Source: Vibrio tarriae (GTDB taxonomy: Bacteria; Pseudomonadota; Gammaproteobacteria; Enterobacterales; Vibrionaceae). From it: 64,000 nucleotides of DNA. The position numbers and the translations under genes were made by a program. This document shows, piece after piece, positions 54,058 to 64,000 of this stretch. The first letter of the stretch is position 1, and each line of letters starts with the position of its first letter. Below the pieces are notes generated by a model that did no database searches, was not told where the DNA came from, and saw only the letters and a program-made list of their open reading frames with translations. The stretch spans positions 868,001 to 932,000 of the forward strand of contig NZ_CP022352.1 of NCBI RefSeq assembly GCF_002216685.1, in the 5' to 3' direction.

Positions 54058-55697
54058 TGTTGTTTCTCCGTGGCTGAGTCGAAGGAAGGTAAATCGCTTG
54101 CACCGAGCAAGCCTTCGTAAATCCAGTAGCTAAATTCTGCTTCGCGTAGCGCATCGCCCCAGAAAATCGGTTTGATGCCTTTCCAGCGCTCTTCCAGAAA
54201 ATCGACCAATAAGTGGCTCGATTGGCAACCAGAAACTTGTCCGTATTCACTAAACAGACTGGCTGCGCGATAGCTGCACAGCTCGCCCTGACAAGGCCCC
54301 ATACCCAAACGAGTACGGCGTCGTAGGTCGACCAAATTATTCACATCCAACTGCTTGATGGCGTACTCAATTTCACCGGCGGTGACCATTTCGCACTCGC
54401 AGATCACCGCTTGGCTTTTCGCATCATCGGCTAAAAAGCTCGCGGCACGTTCACCGTGGCGATAAATGGCGGATTCATAAACCGGTTTGGCGATACTTGC
54501 GGTCTTTTTGAGGGTTTTTGGTGCTTGCTGAGAGCCTGGTAAAGGGCGCAGATGCGTTTGGCAGCTTTGGGCATTGCCAAGTTTCTTGGCGACCAGATCG
54601 GTGGCCCACTCGGCCATCAAACGATAAGTCATCAGTTTGCCACCGGTAATGGTGGTGAAGCCTTTCAAGCCGTCACGCTGCTCGTGATCCAGCAAAACAA
54701 TACCGCGACTGATATTGCGGCCACTGCCATCATCATCCACTGCGACCAGTGGGCGAACGCCCGCATAAGCGCGCAATACGCGAGTGTTGGCCATAATGGG
54801 GGCGAGTTTTGCGCCCTCGGCGAGCAAAATATCCACTTCTCGTTCAGTGACATGCAGATTATCGATCTGGTCATAATCAATATGCTCGGAAGTGGTGCCA
54901 ATCAGCGAAATGGTATCGCCGGGAACCAAAATGTCCGCATCGGATGGTTTTCGGCAGCGGTTGATCACCAGATTATTAATGCGGTAATCCAAGATCAGCA
55001 GTGAACCTTTAGCGGGGAACATCTTGATGTTGAGATCCGCATATTCGCAGATGTTTTGTCCCCAAATGCCTGCTGCGTTAATCACTTGCTGGGCTAAAAT
55101 ATCAAACTTAGCGCCACTGCCTAAATGCTGGCAACGCACGCCGAGCACGGTATCTCCCTCACGGATCAACTGGGTCACTATGGTGCGGTTAAACATTCGC
55201 GCGCCATGCTCTTTGGCATCCAGCACATTGGCCGCACACAGGCGAAAAGGGTCGAGCGTACCATCAGGCACTTTCACCGCGCCAATCAAAGCAGGGTTGA
55301 CATTCGGCTCAAGTAACAAGGCTTCTTTAGGTGTTAAGCGCTGCGTTTCAATCCCTGCATCACTGCAGGCGTGAATAAACGACTCCTGAAAGCCTAAATC
55401 ATCTTCTGGCAGAGTGATAAACAAACCATCGGTGGCTTCAACGCAGTGGCGCGCGATGGATTTCAGAATTTTGTTCTCTTGGATACACTCGCGTGCCGAT
55501 TCAGAGTCAGTGACCGCGTAACGAGCGCCGGAGTGCAGCAAACCATGATTGCGACCTGTGGTGCCCGCGGCAATGTCATCTTTTTCAACCAGAATACAGC
55601 GTAATCCGCGCAATGCGCAGTCGCGCAAGATTCCGGTTCCTGTTGCGCCGCCGCCAATGATGACTACGTCGGTTTCCATTCTTTGATAAGCCGTCAT
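54054..55697 (-). CDS. glpA: Anaerobic glycerol-3-phosphate dehydrogenase subunit A
   Basis: The 547-residue catalytic FAD subunit: oxidises sn-glycerol-3-phosphate to dihydroxyacetone phosphate. VVIIGGGATGTGILRDCALRGLRCILVEKDDIAAGTTGRNHGLLHSGARY, FITLPEDDLGFQESF, NAAGIWGQNICEYADL, TGGKLMTYRLMAEWATD, and a C-terminal BFD-like Fe-S domain (CECEMVTAGEIEYAI ... RTRLGMGPCQGELC). Start ATG 55697, preceded by AAGGTTGAG; a TTG at 55715 opens the frame but is less likely. First gene of glpABC; GlpR-like sites lie upstream. Confidence 0.95.
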   Translation of the reverse strand: MTAYQRMETDVVIIGGGATGTGILRDCALRGLRCILVEKDDIAAGTTGRNHGLLHSGARYAVTDSESARECIQENKILKSIARHCVEATDGLFITLPEDDLGFQESFIHACSDAGIETQRLTPKEALLLEPNVNPALIGAVKVPDGTLDPFRLCAANVLDAKEHGARMFNRTIVTQLIREGDTVLGVRCQHLGSGAKFDILAQQVINAAGIWGQNICEYADLNIKMFPAKGSLLILDYRINNLVINRCRKPSDADILVPGDTISLIGTTSEHIDYDQIDNLHVTEREVDILLAEGAKLAPIMANTRVLRAYAGVRPLVAVDDDGSGRNISRGIVLLDHEQRDGLKGFTTITGGKLMTYRLMAEWATDLVAKKLGNAQSCQTHLRPLPGSQQAPKTLKKTASIAKPVYESAIYRHGERAASFLADDAKSQAVICECEMVTAGEIEYAIKQLDVNNLVDLRRRTRLGMGPCQGELCSYRAASLFSEYGQVSGCQSSHLLVDFLEERWKGIKPIFWGDALREAEFSYWIYEGLLGASDLPSFDSATEKQQ

Positions 55698-56351
55698 GAG
55701 CTCAACCTTATGCAATCAAAACACATACGGTTAGTGTGCCATTATTTTCATTTCATGTTCGTTGTTTTGCTCACAAAAGCGCGAACGAGCATTGAATGAC
55801 GGACAGAAGTGGATGGAACCTTTCAGTGGCGTAATTTTATGCGATTCACTTATTGATGATTAACACTGTTCGTAACATGTATGACACATTTAATGTTCGT
55901 TTGAGTGAATATGTTCGTGACTTAATAAGGGAATATCTGTCGATTTTTTAGCGCGATCGTGCGTTAAATCTGGCTTGTACTCATGATTTAGTGATTGCTA
56001 AACCAAAAGATTAGCCATTTTCAGACATCGGAGAAGAGAGAGAAAAAAGATGCGTTGTTTAACAAAAAACGAATTTGTTAATAACAAAATTGTGCTCGAA
56101 CACTCATTAATTGCGGTCGTTTGTTTTCGAGGTGATATTTTTGTGCCAGATTCACCGCGAACAGTGAGATTGTTCATCCAATAACGGCTATTTCATGATG
56201 CGATTAGAGCCGACGGGTGTAGGCGGCGACCACAATATAAACCGAAAAATAGTGAGACTGCAGATATTTATGCTGACTTTCTAAGTATAACGGGTGTGGA
56301 TGGCTGTTCGATACGGCTCTGGTAGCAAGATAACAAAAAGGACTCTGAACT
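55698..56351. promoter_or_regulatory. Divergent glpA / glpF control region with GlpR-like half sites
   Basis: 654 bp without a gene. GlpR half-site words (ATGTTCGTT or its complement): ATGTTCGTT at 55755, inverted CGAACGAGCAT ending at 55792, TGTTCGTAACATG at 55867-55879, ATGTTCGTT at 55893, ATGTTCGTG at 55911 and CTCGAACACT at 56095. None forms a complete 20 bp palindrome, but this density is not expected by chance and fits cooperative GlpR repression of both operons. CRP sites were not convincingly found. Confidence 0.55.
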
Positions 56352-57206
56352 ATGAACCAAACAAAGCAACATACTCTGCTCGGGCAGTGTATCGCCGAGT
56401 TTATCGGTACAGGATTACTGATTTTCTTCGGCGTCGGCTGCGTGGCCGCACTCGTTTTAGCAGGTGCTCAATTCGGACAGTGGGAAATCAGCATTGTCTG
56501 GGGTTTTGGCGTATCGATTGCCATTTATTGTACGGCTGGGGTTTCTGGCGCGCACATTAACCCTGCCGTCACTATCGCTCTGGCCGCTTTCCACGGTTTT
56601 GATAAAGCGAAAGTATTACCTTACATCGTTTCGCAAGTGGCTGGTGCGTTTTGTGCTGCGGCACTGGTCTACAGCTTGTACAGCAACCTTTTTACCGACT
56701 ACGAAATCGCCCACAATTTTGTACGTAGCAGCCAAGATGCCTTAGCGACAGCGGGGATCTTCTCAACTTATCCGCATGCTTCTCTCTCTTTTATGGGAGC
56801 CATGGCCGTTGAGTTCACCATTACAGCGGTACTGATGTTCGCGATTTTGGCGTTGGGTGATGAAAACAATGGCGCGCATCGCAATGCGATGAACCCCTTG
56901 CTAATCGGTATTTTGATTGCGGTGATTGGTGGCTCATTAGGCCCATTGACGGGCTTTGCCATGAACCCTGCGCGTGATTTCGGTCCTAAACTGTTTGCCT
57001 ACTTCGCGGGATGGGATTACGCCCTGACTGGCGCAAAAGAGATCCCTTACTTCATCGTACCGATTGTGGCTCCGATTCTGGGCGCATGTTTTGGCGCGTG
57101 GGCATATCCAAAGTTTATCGCGGCTTATCTGCCAAAAACGGGTACGGGTTGCACTATTCCGAACCAATGTGACACGGCAGAAGAGAGTGAAGAAGCGCGC
57201 GCATAG
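56352..57206 (+). CDS. glpF: Glycerol facilitator, MIP family
   Basis: A 284-residue aquaglyceroporin with six helices and two half helices. Both NPA boxes are seen: SGAHINPAVTIALAAF and GFAMNPARDFGPKLF. The Asp in NPARD marks glycerol facilitators over water-only channels. N-terminal GQCIAEFIGTGLLIFFGVGCVAALVLAG. Followed by glpK after a 129 bp gap holding a hairpin. Start ATG 56352 with GGACTCTGAACT before it. Confidence 0.95.
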   Translation: MNQTKQHTLLGQCIAEFIGTGLLIFFGVGCVAALVLAGAQFGQWEISIVWGFGVSIAIYCTAGVSGAHINPAVTIALAAFHGFDKAKVLPYIVSQVAGAFCAAALVYSLYSNLFTDYEIAHNFVRSSQDALATAGIFSTYPHASLSFMGAMAVEFTITAVLMFAILALGDENNGAHRNAMNPLLIGILIAVIGGSLGPLTGFAMNPARDFGPKLFAYFAGWDYALTGAKEIPYFIVPIVAPILGACFGAWAYPKFIAAYLPKTGTGCTIPNQCDTAEESEEARA

Positions 57207-57248
57207 CGGGTATAAACTTAAAAAAGTATATTCAATAACAATAGAGAC

Positions 57249-57303
57249 TACCCCAGCACTTCGGTGTGATCGCCATGCGGCTTAAGTTCGCAATGCTGGG
57301 GTA
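57249..57303 (+). other. Stem-loop between glpF and glpK
   Basis: TACCCCAGCACT at 57249-57260 pairs with AATGCTGGGGTA at 57292-57303; the 31-base loop contains smaller pairings. No T-run follows, so it is probably an mRNA stability or processing element and not a terminator. It begins 42 bp past the glpF stop. Confidence 0.6.
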
Positions 57304-57335
57304 AAGCAAGAACGTGAAACCATAAGGAATAGAAC

Positions 57336-58853
57336 ATGACTGAGCAAAAATACGTCGTCGCTCTCGATCAAGGTACTACCAGCTCTCGCGCCGTGGTGTT
57401 AGACCATGATGCGAACATCGTGAGCGTTTCTCAGCGTGAGTTTACCCAAATCTACCCGCAAGCCGGGTGGGTGGAACACGATCCAATGGAAATCTACGCT
57501 ACGCAAAGCTCAACATTGGTTGAAGCGCTAGGTAAAGCCGGTATTCGCAGTGATGAAGTTGCCGCTATCGGTATTACCAACCAACGTGAAACCACGGTAG
57601 TGTGGAATAAAGAGACGGGTAAGCCTGTCTACAACGCGATTGTTTGGCAATGTCGCCGTACTGCTGCCATTTGTGAAGAGCTGAAAGCGCGCGGTTTAGA
57701 AAGTTACATTCGCGACAATACCGGTTTGGTGCTCGACCCTTACTTCTCAGGTACCAAGATCAAATGGATTCTGGACAATGTAGAAGGCGCACGCGAGCAA
57801 GCTGAAGCAGGACAACTACTGTTTGGTACGGTTGATACATGGCTAGTGTGGAAAATGACTCAAGGCCGTGTGCATGTGACCGATTACACCAACGCATCCC
57901 GTACTATGCTATTCAACATCAACACCTTGCAGTGGGATGAAAAGATCCTCGCCGAATTTAATATCCCGCTCTCCATGATGCCGGAAGTGAAAAAATCGTC
58001 TGAAGTGTACGGTCAAACCAACATTGGTGGTAAAGGCGGTACGCGTATTCCAATCGCGGGGATTGCAGGTGACCAACAAGCGGCGCTGTACGGCCAAATG
58101 TGTGTACAAGCGGGACAAGCGAAAAACACCTACGGTACGGGTTGCTTCTTGCTGATGAACACGGGACAGGAAAAAGTGACCTCGAACAACGGCTTGCTGA
58201 CCACGCTAGCGTGTGGTCCACGCGGTGAACCGGCTTATGCACTGGAAGGGGCGGTGTTTATGGGCGGTGCATCGATTCAATGGCTGCGTGATGAGCTGAA
58301 ACTGATTTCCGATGCTCGCGACTCTGAGTACTTCGCCACCAAAGTGGATACTTCAAATGGTGTGTATGTGGTGCCAGCCTTTACGGGTTTAGGCGCTCCG
58401 TACTGGGATGCGTATGCGCGTGGCACAATTGTCGGCTTAACCCGTGGTGTGAACTCAAACCACATTATTCGCGCAACACTGGAAAGTATCGCTTACCAAA
58501 CGCGTGATGTGTTGGATGCGATGCAAGCGGACTCTGGCATTAAGCTTTCTGCGCTGCGTGTCGATGGTGGTGCGGTCGCCAACAACTTCCTGATGCAGTT
58601 CCAAGCAGATGTATTGGATACCGAAGTACATCGTCCGAAAGTCACGGAAGTCACCGCGTTAGGCGCAGCTTACCTCGCCGGTCTGGCCGTTGGTTTCTGG
58701 GATGGTTTGGAAGAGCTGCAAGGCAAAGCGGAAATCGATCGCAGCTTTAAACCGCATCATGATGAAGAGAAGCGCCAACGCCGTTATAAAGGTTGGAAGC
58801 GTGCGGTGAAATGTGCTCAAGCGTGGGCTGTGCTGCACAACGAAGAAGAGTAA
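57336..58853 (+). CDS. glpK: Glycerol kinase
   Basis: A 505-residue FGGY kinase that phosphorylates glycerol taken up by GlpF, supplying substrate for Glp[22 protein letters not shown] is the N-terminal phosphate loop. [83 protein letters not shown] and [20 protein letters not shown] are all family signatures. Length equals the E. coli enzyme within three residues. AAGGAAT ribosome binding site. A terminator follows. Confidence 0.97.
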   Translation: MTEQKYVVALDQGTTSSRAVVLDHDANIVSVSQREFTQIYPQAGWVEHDPMEIYATQSSTLVEALGKAGIRSDEVAAIGITNQRETTVVWNKETGKPVYNAIVWQCRRTAAICEELKARGLESYIRDNTGLVLDPYFSGTKIKWILDNVEGAREQAEAGQLLFGTVDTWLVWKMTQGRVHVTDYTNASRTMLFNINTLQWDEKILAEFNIPLSMMPEVKKSSEVYGQTNIGGKGGTRIPIAGIAGDQQAALYGQMCVQAGQAKNTYGTGCFLLMNTGQEKVTSNNGLLTTLACGPRGEPAYALEGAVFMGGASIQWLRDELKLISDARDSEYFATKVDTSNGVYVVPAFTGLGAPYWDAYARGTIVGLTRGVNSNHIIRATLESIAYQTRDVLDAMQADSGIKLSALRVDGGAVANNFLMQFQADVLDTEVHRPKVTEVTALGAAYLAGLAVGFWDGLEELQGKAEIDRSFKPHHDEEKRQRRYKGWKRAVKCAQAWAVLHNEEE

Positions 58854-58874
58854 TTTTTCTTTTCGATAAGAAAC

Positions 58875-58906
58875 AATGCCCGGGTAAACCGGGCATTATT
58901 TTTTCA
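58875..58906 (+). terminator. Terminator after glpK
   Basis: AATGCCCGG / CCGGGCATT stem followed by ATTTTTT. Confidence 0.92.
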
Positions 58907-58913
58907 GGGAGAA

Positions 58914-59165
58914 CTAAGCCGCGCTCGAAGACGCGTCAGGCTTTTTTTCCTGTTGCATTTTCACCAAGAAGTAGATGTTGACGCAGGCAATAAAACCGTT
59001 AGTCACGACAACAGGCCAAGCATCAATCATCAAACCGTATGCAGTAAACAGTGCACAACCAATAAAATTCAGTACACGCAGCCTGACGATGTCTTTCATT
59101 GTCAATGATACCGCCACCATGACTGATGCCGCGTATCCTAAAATTTCAACCATACTCATATCCAT
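58914..59165 (-). CDS. Small three-helix inner-membrane protein (YgjV / SemiSWEET-like)
   Basis: 83 residues with three predicted helices: ILGYAASVMVAVSLTM, LNFIGCALFTAYGLMI, WPVVVTNGFIACVNIYFLV. This triple-helix unit resembles YgjV-type inner-membrane proteins (PF10688-like) and half-SWEET sugar transporters; the GYAASVMVAVSL block sits where SemiSWEETs carry their TM1 motif. The C-terminal tail is charged. Function unknown. GAGGGTCAAATA precedes the start. Confidence 0.78.
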   Translation of the reverse strand: MDMSMVEILGYAASVMVAVSLTMKDIVRLRVLNFIGCALFTAYGLMIDAWPVVVTNGFIACVNIYFLVKMQQEKKPDASSSAA

Positions 59166-59544
59166 TATTTGACCCTCGTTAATAGTGTGGACAGTGTCAG
59201 TGTCGTGCCAATCTTCTCATCGTGAGAGTAGTGAGGAAGCTCCATGCCTCGAATGGTTTCTTGGTGGATTTGCCATGGGTTGAGTATGGCTAAACCATCA
59301 AGAAAAGAGGCCGCTCTATCGCTATTTTAGTCAAACCTGCGATTTTCAGGGCACTCTGTTGATTCACTAATGACACTATAGCAATGGAAAATATGTGACG
59401 AAAGGCTCGGAATTTTGTTCGGTGAAGGTTAGCGATTACGCAAACGTTTAATGTCGATCACGTTCAGTTTTTGCATGGCAGACATTGATAGAAACGTTAA
59501 CGCTTTTACCTTAACTCGAATGAGAGAAACGGATTGGCGCAATA
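59166..59544. other. Non-coding stretch
   Basis: About 380 bp between a divergently read small membrane gene and the next gene's terminator. I see no gene, repeat or convincing RNA here; it should contain the promoter for the gene ending at 58914. Confidence 0.4.
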
Positions 59545-59569
59545 AAGAAAACCCACCTTGCGGTGGGTC
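59545..59569 (-). terminator. Terminator of the coiled-coil protein gene
   Basis: ACCCACC / GGTGGGT stem with a 4-base loop; on the minus strand followed by TTTTCTTTAT. Confidence 0.88.
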
Positions 59570-59577
59570 TTGAATCA

Positions 59578-59898
59578 TTAGGCTTTTTTGCCTTGAGTCA
59601 TCTGCTTATCGTGCTCAGTTAAGTCTTTGATACGACGGCTGATGTCGCGGCGCTCTTTAGAAATTTCCGCGCTCTTGATGATGTGATCATCGACACGATC
59701 TTCGTAGTCAGACTTCATGTTTTTGATGATGCCGAGAATCTCTTCGTGGCTCATGTTGGGCTTGATGTAGTCAAGCAGGTTTACCAGCAGTTCAACACGC
59801 TTACGGTTATCACGCACTTTTTTCTCGTTATCATCGAGTTCGCGTTGAAGTTTATTTTTGCGACGAGCCAAGCTCACAATTTCAAATACGCTGTTCAT
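59578..59898 (-). CDS. Charged coiled-coil protein of unknown function
   Basis: 106 residues, very rich in Lys, Arg, Glu and Asp, almost all helical. Two heptad stretches: residues about 5-42 ([36 protein letters not shown]) and about 65-100 ([30 protein letters not shown]), separated by [17 protein letters not shown]. No signal peptide or membrane helix. I do not recognise the family. It has AAGGAACCT before the ATG and its own terminator, so it is a real single gene. Confidence 0.8.
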   Translation of the reverse strand: MNSVFEIVSLARRKNKLQRELDDNEKKVRDNRKRVELLVNLLDYIKPNMSHEEILGIIKNMKSDYEDRVDDHIIKSAEISKERRDISRRIKDLTEHDKQMTQGKKA

Positions 59899-60085
59899 AG
59901 GTTCCTTTTCCTACTTCTAATGCAACTGCGAAGATTAAAACACAACAATTCTTTTCATAACAGACTTAAGATCAATATGCGGCCTATCTTGACTAATAAA
60001 TCATCATTCAAAGCACGAGCCAATTGTACATCAGAAATAATGCGCTATATCATGTGCGCCATTCATGAAGACATGATGAGCAACC

Positions 60086-60283
60086 ATGCGTAATTCAGAG
60101 ATTTTGGTTCCCACACCGCCGCTGCAAACTGAACTTGATGCTGTCGCAGTGAAACTACGAGAGGCTTACATTAAAGAGCGTCAGCAGCTTGAGTTGACCG
60201 AAATTGAATTAAACCGCGCCAGAATCATTATGATTGATGAGAATGGCAAAATGATTCGGTTACCTCTGTTAACTGAGCATTAA
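60086..60283 (+). CDS. Small hypothetical protein upstream of yceH
   Basis: 65 residues: N-terminus MRNSEILVPTPPLQTELDAV, then an amphipathic helix (KLREAYIKERQQLELTEIELNRARIIMIDENG). The family is not recognised. The frame is supported by composition and by lying 41 bp before the yceH gene on the same strand; the ribosome binding site is weak (GATGAGC). It could be an operon mate of yceH. Confidence 0.6.
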   Translation: MRNSEILVPTPPLQTELDAVAVKLREAYIKERQQLELTEIELNRARIIMIDENGKMIRLPLLTEH

Positions 60284-60324
60284 ATACCGACTGCGGGTTC
60301 GCCCGCCAGCAGAAGGACAGCACG

Positions 60325-60975
60325 ATGAATATTCAACTCTCCCCACTCGAAGCCCGTGTAATTGGCTGTTTAATTGAAAAAGAAGTCACTACGCCGGATC
60401 ACTATCCACTGACACTCAATAGCTTAACCACCGCCTGTAACCAAAAAAGCAACCGCGAACCAGTACTTAACTTGAGCGAAGCGGAAGTACAAGACACGGT
60501 GGAAGGGTTAATTGCTCGTCGCCTTGTGAGTGATGAAAGCAGCTTTAATAGCCGTACCAGCAAATACCAGCACCGCTTCTGTAATACAGAGTTTGGCGAT
60601 CTCAAACTCAATCACCAAGAACTTGGACTCATCTGCTGCTTATTGCTGCGTGGTGCGCAAACCCCCGGAGAGCTGCGCACTCGAACCAATCGACTCTGTA
60701 CATTTACTGATGTGAAAGAGACTGAAGCGGTACTTGAGCGTTTAGCGAATCGTGACTCAGGTGCGCTGGTGGTGAAATTGCCGCGTGAGCCGGGTAAGCG
60801 TGAGTCTCGCTACCACCATCTGTTTTGCGGTGAAGTGGATATGACGGCTTTTGCCACGAGCTCAGACAATGAAACGAACGCCTCTTCTCAATACGCTGAG
60901 CTAGAACAAGAAGTGGCAGCACTGCGTGAAGAAGTGGCCGAGTTGCGCACACTGATTGAACGACATTTAGGCTAA
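60325..60975 (+). CDS. yceH: YceH family protein (DUF480)
   Basis: 216 residues, E. coli YceH-like. It has two winged-helix domains: [51 protein letters not shown], and [57 protein letters not shown] follows, then a coiled-coil tail ([26 protein letters not shown]). Possibly DNA-binding; function not settled. The stop overlaps the next gene's start by one base (TAATG). Confidence 0.93.
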   Translation: MNIQLSPLEARVIGCLIEKEVTTPDHYPLTLNSLTTACNQKSNREPVLNLSEAEVQDTVEGLIARRLVSDESSFNSRTSKYQHRFCNTEFGDLKLNHQELGLICCLLLRGAQTPGELRTRTNRLCTFTDVKETEAVLERLANRDSGALVVKLPREPGKRESRYHHLFCGEVDMTAFATSSDNETNASSQYAELEQEVAALREEVAELRTLIERHLG

Positions 60976-61280
60976 TGGAAACCTTGGCTGAGTTGCCTTC
61001 AACTTGGTTTGTTTATTTGGTGCGTTGTGCAAATAACGCACTCTATTGTGGCATCACTACCGATGTATCGCGCCGCTTTGCCCAACATCAAAAGGGCAGT
61101 GGTGCGAAAGCGCTGCGTGGCAAAGGCCCACTGGAACTGGTGTGGTCATTGCCCGTTGCTGATGGCAAAAGTGCGGCATTAAAGCTCGAATACCGAATTA
61201 AAGCGCTCTCCAAATCCCAGAAAGAAGCGTTGGTGGCGGGGATGGCGCGAATTGATCAACTGGAGATTATTTTCCAGTGA
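60975..61280 (+). CDS. GIY-YIG domain protein (YhbQ-like)
   Basis: 101 residues holding a single compact GIY-YIG nuclease domain of the UPF0213/YhbQ type: [47 protein letters not shown], then [20 protein letters not shown]. The two Tyr (VYLVRC, LYCGIT), the Arg and the Glu (KLEYRIK) of the active site are present. DNA repair or R-loop roles are suggested for relatives; none shown here. Translationally coupled to yceH. Confidence 0.9.
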   Translation: METLAELPSTWFVYLVRCANNALYCGITTDVSRRFAQHQKGSGAKALRGKGPLELVWSLPVADGKSAALKLEYRIKALSKSQKEALVAGMARIDQLEIIFQ

Positions 61281-61381
61281 TCGTGCCTGTTTAGTGAGCC
61301 TTATCACTCTATTTACTGGGAAAAAATCATTCATGTATTAACCTTGTTTATGGGATAACCCAAAGTGAGGTTGGTAACGGA

Positions 61382-62542
61382 ATGAATATTCAAATAAAAA
61401 GTACTTTAGCAGTGGTCATGTCAATGGCCTTCTCTTCTTCGGCATTGGCTTCTAATTTGTTGATGGATGCTCGCGGTGCCGGTATGGGGAATACGGGCGT
61501 TTCTACGGCAGATTATCTGCTGGCTCCCTACTACAATCCTGCATTGACGGCGGTGTATCGTAAAAATGACTCTTTCGGCATTTTGCTGCCTAGCATCGGG
61601 CTGCGAGCAGAAGATAAGGATGAATCACTCAAAACGATTGATGATTTGCAAGATTCCATTGAACAGTTTGAGCGCGCAGGAGCCGGGGCGGCAACGCAGG
61701 AAAACGTGGATCAGCTCAATCGATATCTTGATCAACTGGCGGATGATAAACCTTTGGCCGTCACGGCTGGGATTGGTATTGCAGTCGCCCTACCTCTCGA
61801 TGCAGTCTCCCTCAACTTTTTCTCCCGTGGCTATGCAGAAGTGATTGCGAAAGCCAATGTGGCCACGAAATCTGGCAACAGTGCCAATGATGTAAAAACT
61901 CGCTATGAAAGTTCCGATGTCGATTTAACCGCGTTTGGTTATACCGAAGTGGGCTTGGCAGTAGGCAAACAAGTGGTACTCGGCGGGCAGACGGTTGCGC
62001 TGGGCGTAACACCGAAAGTGCAGCAACTGCGAACTTATCAAGATAATGCGTCGGTCAAATCTTTCGAACTTGATGACTATGATAAAAGCGAAGTGAAGGA
62101 CAACGCCTTCAACTTAGATATGGGCGCAGTGTGGCTTATTGATCAATATCGCGTAGGTATCGTAGCCAAAGATTTGTTTGCGAAGGATATTCAAACCCAG
62201 AACCGAAACAACACTTACAAGCTAGATACCCAAATAGCGGTTTCTGGCAGTTATGTGAGTGATTTCTTTATCGCCGCGGTGGATCTTGATCTCACCAAAC
62301 AGCGCCGCTTCAACGGTGACAACGATGATACCCAATTTATGCGTTTCGGGGTGGAAGGGAATGCATGGGGTTGGGCGCAGCTCAGAGCCGGTTATGAAGT
62401 GGACTTACAAAACTCGTTGGATAATTCGGTTTCTGTCGGTCTTGGCATCAGCCCGTGGGATATCGTCAGCTTCGATTTGGCAGGTTCTTACGCTGGCGAC
62501 AACCAATTTGGGCTTTCGGCGAACCTTGCTTTTACTTTCTAA
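61382..62542 (+). CDS. TraF-like outer-membrane beta-barrel protein
   Basis: A 386-residue exported protein. Signal peptide to about A23 (VVMSMAFSSSALAS), then NLLMDARGAGMGNTGVSTADYLLAPYYNPAL, the start of the conjugal transfer protein TraF_2 / OMPP1-like family. Alternating strands run to a C-terminal aromatic ending, LSANLAFTF, expected of an outer-membrane barrel. A helical stretch (DESLKTIDDLQDSIEQFERAGAGAATQENVDQLNRYLDQL) forms an inserted coil near residues 75-120. No conjugation genes are near, so the name does not imply transfer function. Ends before a perfect 13 bp hairpin. Confidence 0.82.
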   Translation: MNIQIKSTLAVVMSMAFSSSALASNLLMDARGAGMGNTGVSTADYLLAPYYNPALTAVYRKNDSFGILLPSIGLRAEDKDESLKTIDDLQDSIEQFERAGAGAATQENVDQLNRYLDQLADDKPLAVTAGIGIAVALPLDAVSLNFFSRGYAEVIAKANVATKSGNSANDVKTRYESSDVDLTAFGYTEVGLAVGKQVVLGGQTVALGVTPKVQQLRTYQDNASVKSFELDDYDKSEVKDNAFNLDMGAVWLIDQYRVGIVAKDLFAKDIQTQNRNNTYKLDTQIAVSGSYVSDFFIAAVDLDLTKQRRFNGDNDDTQFMRFGVEGNAWGWAQLRAGYEVDLQNSLDNSVSVGLGISPWDIVSFDLAGSYAGDNQFGLSANLAFTF

Positions 62543-62570
62543 GTTGAAATTGCTGAATAAGTAAGCTGTC

Positions 62571-62603
62571 GCAGGTGTGAGAATCTACTTTTCTCACACC
62601 TGC
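62571..62603 (+). terminator. 13 bp hairpin before luxP
   Basis: GCAGGTGTGAGAA / TTCTCACACCTGC with a 7-base loop. No T-run follows, so termination is only probable. Confidence 0.55.
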
Positions 62604-62702
62604 ACTATGAATTACCTCAATCATGCTTAATAATCAGTGACAACGATTTCCCGATCTGGGCAAAAAGAGTCCTTTTTGATTCAATGAGATGTCAGCGTTT
62701 GA

Positions 62703-63848
<1,146 letters not shown>

Positions 63849-63867
63849 GGTAAGAGGATTACGTGTT

Positions 63868-64000
63868 TGGACATTCGACCTAGCCAAATCAAGCATAAAC
63901 AGCGCATCGCATCTTTTATCACTCATGCCGTAGTCGTGGTGATGGGCGTTTTGATCGTCAGTGTATTATTCCAAAGTTACCAGATCAGTAGCCGCTTGAT
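63868..64000 (+). CDS. luxQ: Sensor kinase/phosphatase LuxQ, 5' part only
   Basis: The first 44 codons before the window ends. Start TTG 63868, preceded by AAGAGG at 63853. The product begins with a basic segment (DIRPSQIKHKQRIASFIT) and enters the first membrane helix (VVVVMGVLIVSVLF), as in Vibrio LuxQ. It lies 19 bp after luxP, its binding partner. A GTG at 63864 is out of frame and closes after six codons. Identity rests on position and the first 45 residues. Confidence 0.85.

Noticed and set aside
61382..62542. Conjugative element suggested by the TraF-like name
   Set aside because: The family is a chromosomal outer-membrane barrel in many Vibrio; no relaxase, T4SS or mobility gene is nearby.

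Overview
The window looks like a piece of Vibrio cholerae chromosome II, or of a very close relative. The identification is by recall and not by database search. It rests on a luxP-luxQ pair at the right edge, a VesA-type secreted protease with a GlyGly-CTERM tail, a CdgC-type GAF/degenerate-GGDEF/EAL protein, a chromosomal glpABC/glpFK locus, and ERIC-like intergenic repeats of the Vibrio type. The gene order matches what I remember of roughly the VCA0736 to VCA0808 interval, running in reverse. Nothing resembles a prophage, integron, IS element or CRISPR array; this is mostly core chromosome with some decayed genes.

Left third (1-25 kb). A small envelope-type protein and a SAM methyltransferase precede a wrecked flavin-dependent halogenase/oxidoreductase. 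RNase II (rnb) and the cold-shock helicase deaD are divergent. Then come the secreted serine protease VesA, an LTA-synthase-like membrane sulfatase, inosine-guanosine kinase (gsk), CreA, an unassigned protein, a HAD phosphatase, a small zinc-ribbon protein, CutA, a DUF2238 membrane protein, a DnaJ-related co-chaperone, an ABC-class ATPase, the c-di-GMP protein CdgC, a FabV-type enoyl reductase, and the tesA / ybbA-ybbP divergon, whose two start codons overlap.

Middle (25-43 kb). UDP-glucose dehydrogenase (ugd) is broken by a one-base shift in a run of seven A. It is followed by a FAD oxidoreductase, the 5-oxoprolinase operon pxpABC, galE, a chemoreceptor split by one in-frame UGA, the tyrosine permease tyrP with a TyrR-like box, a 39-residue ORF with a perfect ribosome binding site, rhlE, a TetR regulator, a small cytochrome c, ltaE with a Nudix hydrolase, and ravA-viaA preceded by a tandem array of about 15-16 bp repeats.

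Right third (43-64 kb). An arginine ABC transporter (artPIQM) lies between two identical tRNA-Cys genes, with a tRNA-Leu before the second. Then follow a class 3 lipase, a YgbA-like protein, a YcaD-like MFS permease, thioredoxin 2 with an unusual WCNPC active site, a second-type FabH, and the glycerol regulon. In the glycerol regulon glpABC (anaerobic G3P dehydrogenase) and glpFK (facilitator and kinase) are divergent around a 650 bp region with GlpR-like half sites. The end carries small membrane and coiled-coil proteins, a YceH and a GIY-YIG protein, a TraF-like outer-membrane protein, and the AI-2 receptor luxP followed by the first 133 bases of luxQ.

The most notable observations are sequence-level lesions and variants (ugd, the chemoreceptor, the YbbA Walker A motif, the halogenase relic), the repeat array before ravA, the small ORF before rhlE, and the tRNA-Cys direct repeats around the arginine transporter. 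I did not find a clearly new multi-gene system.
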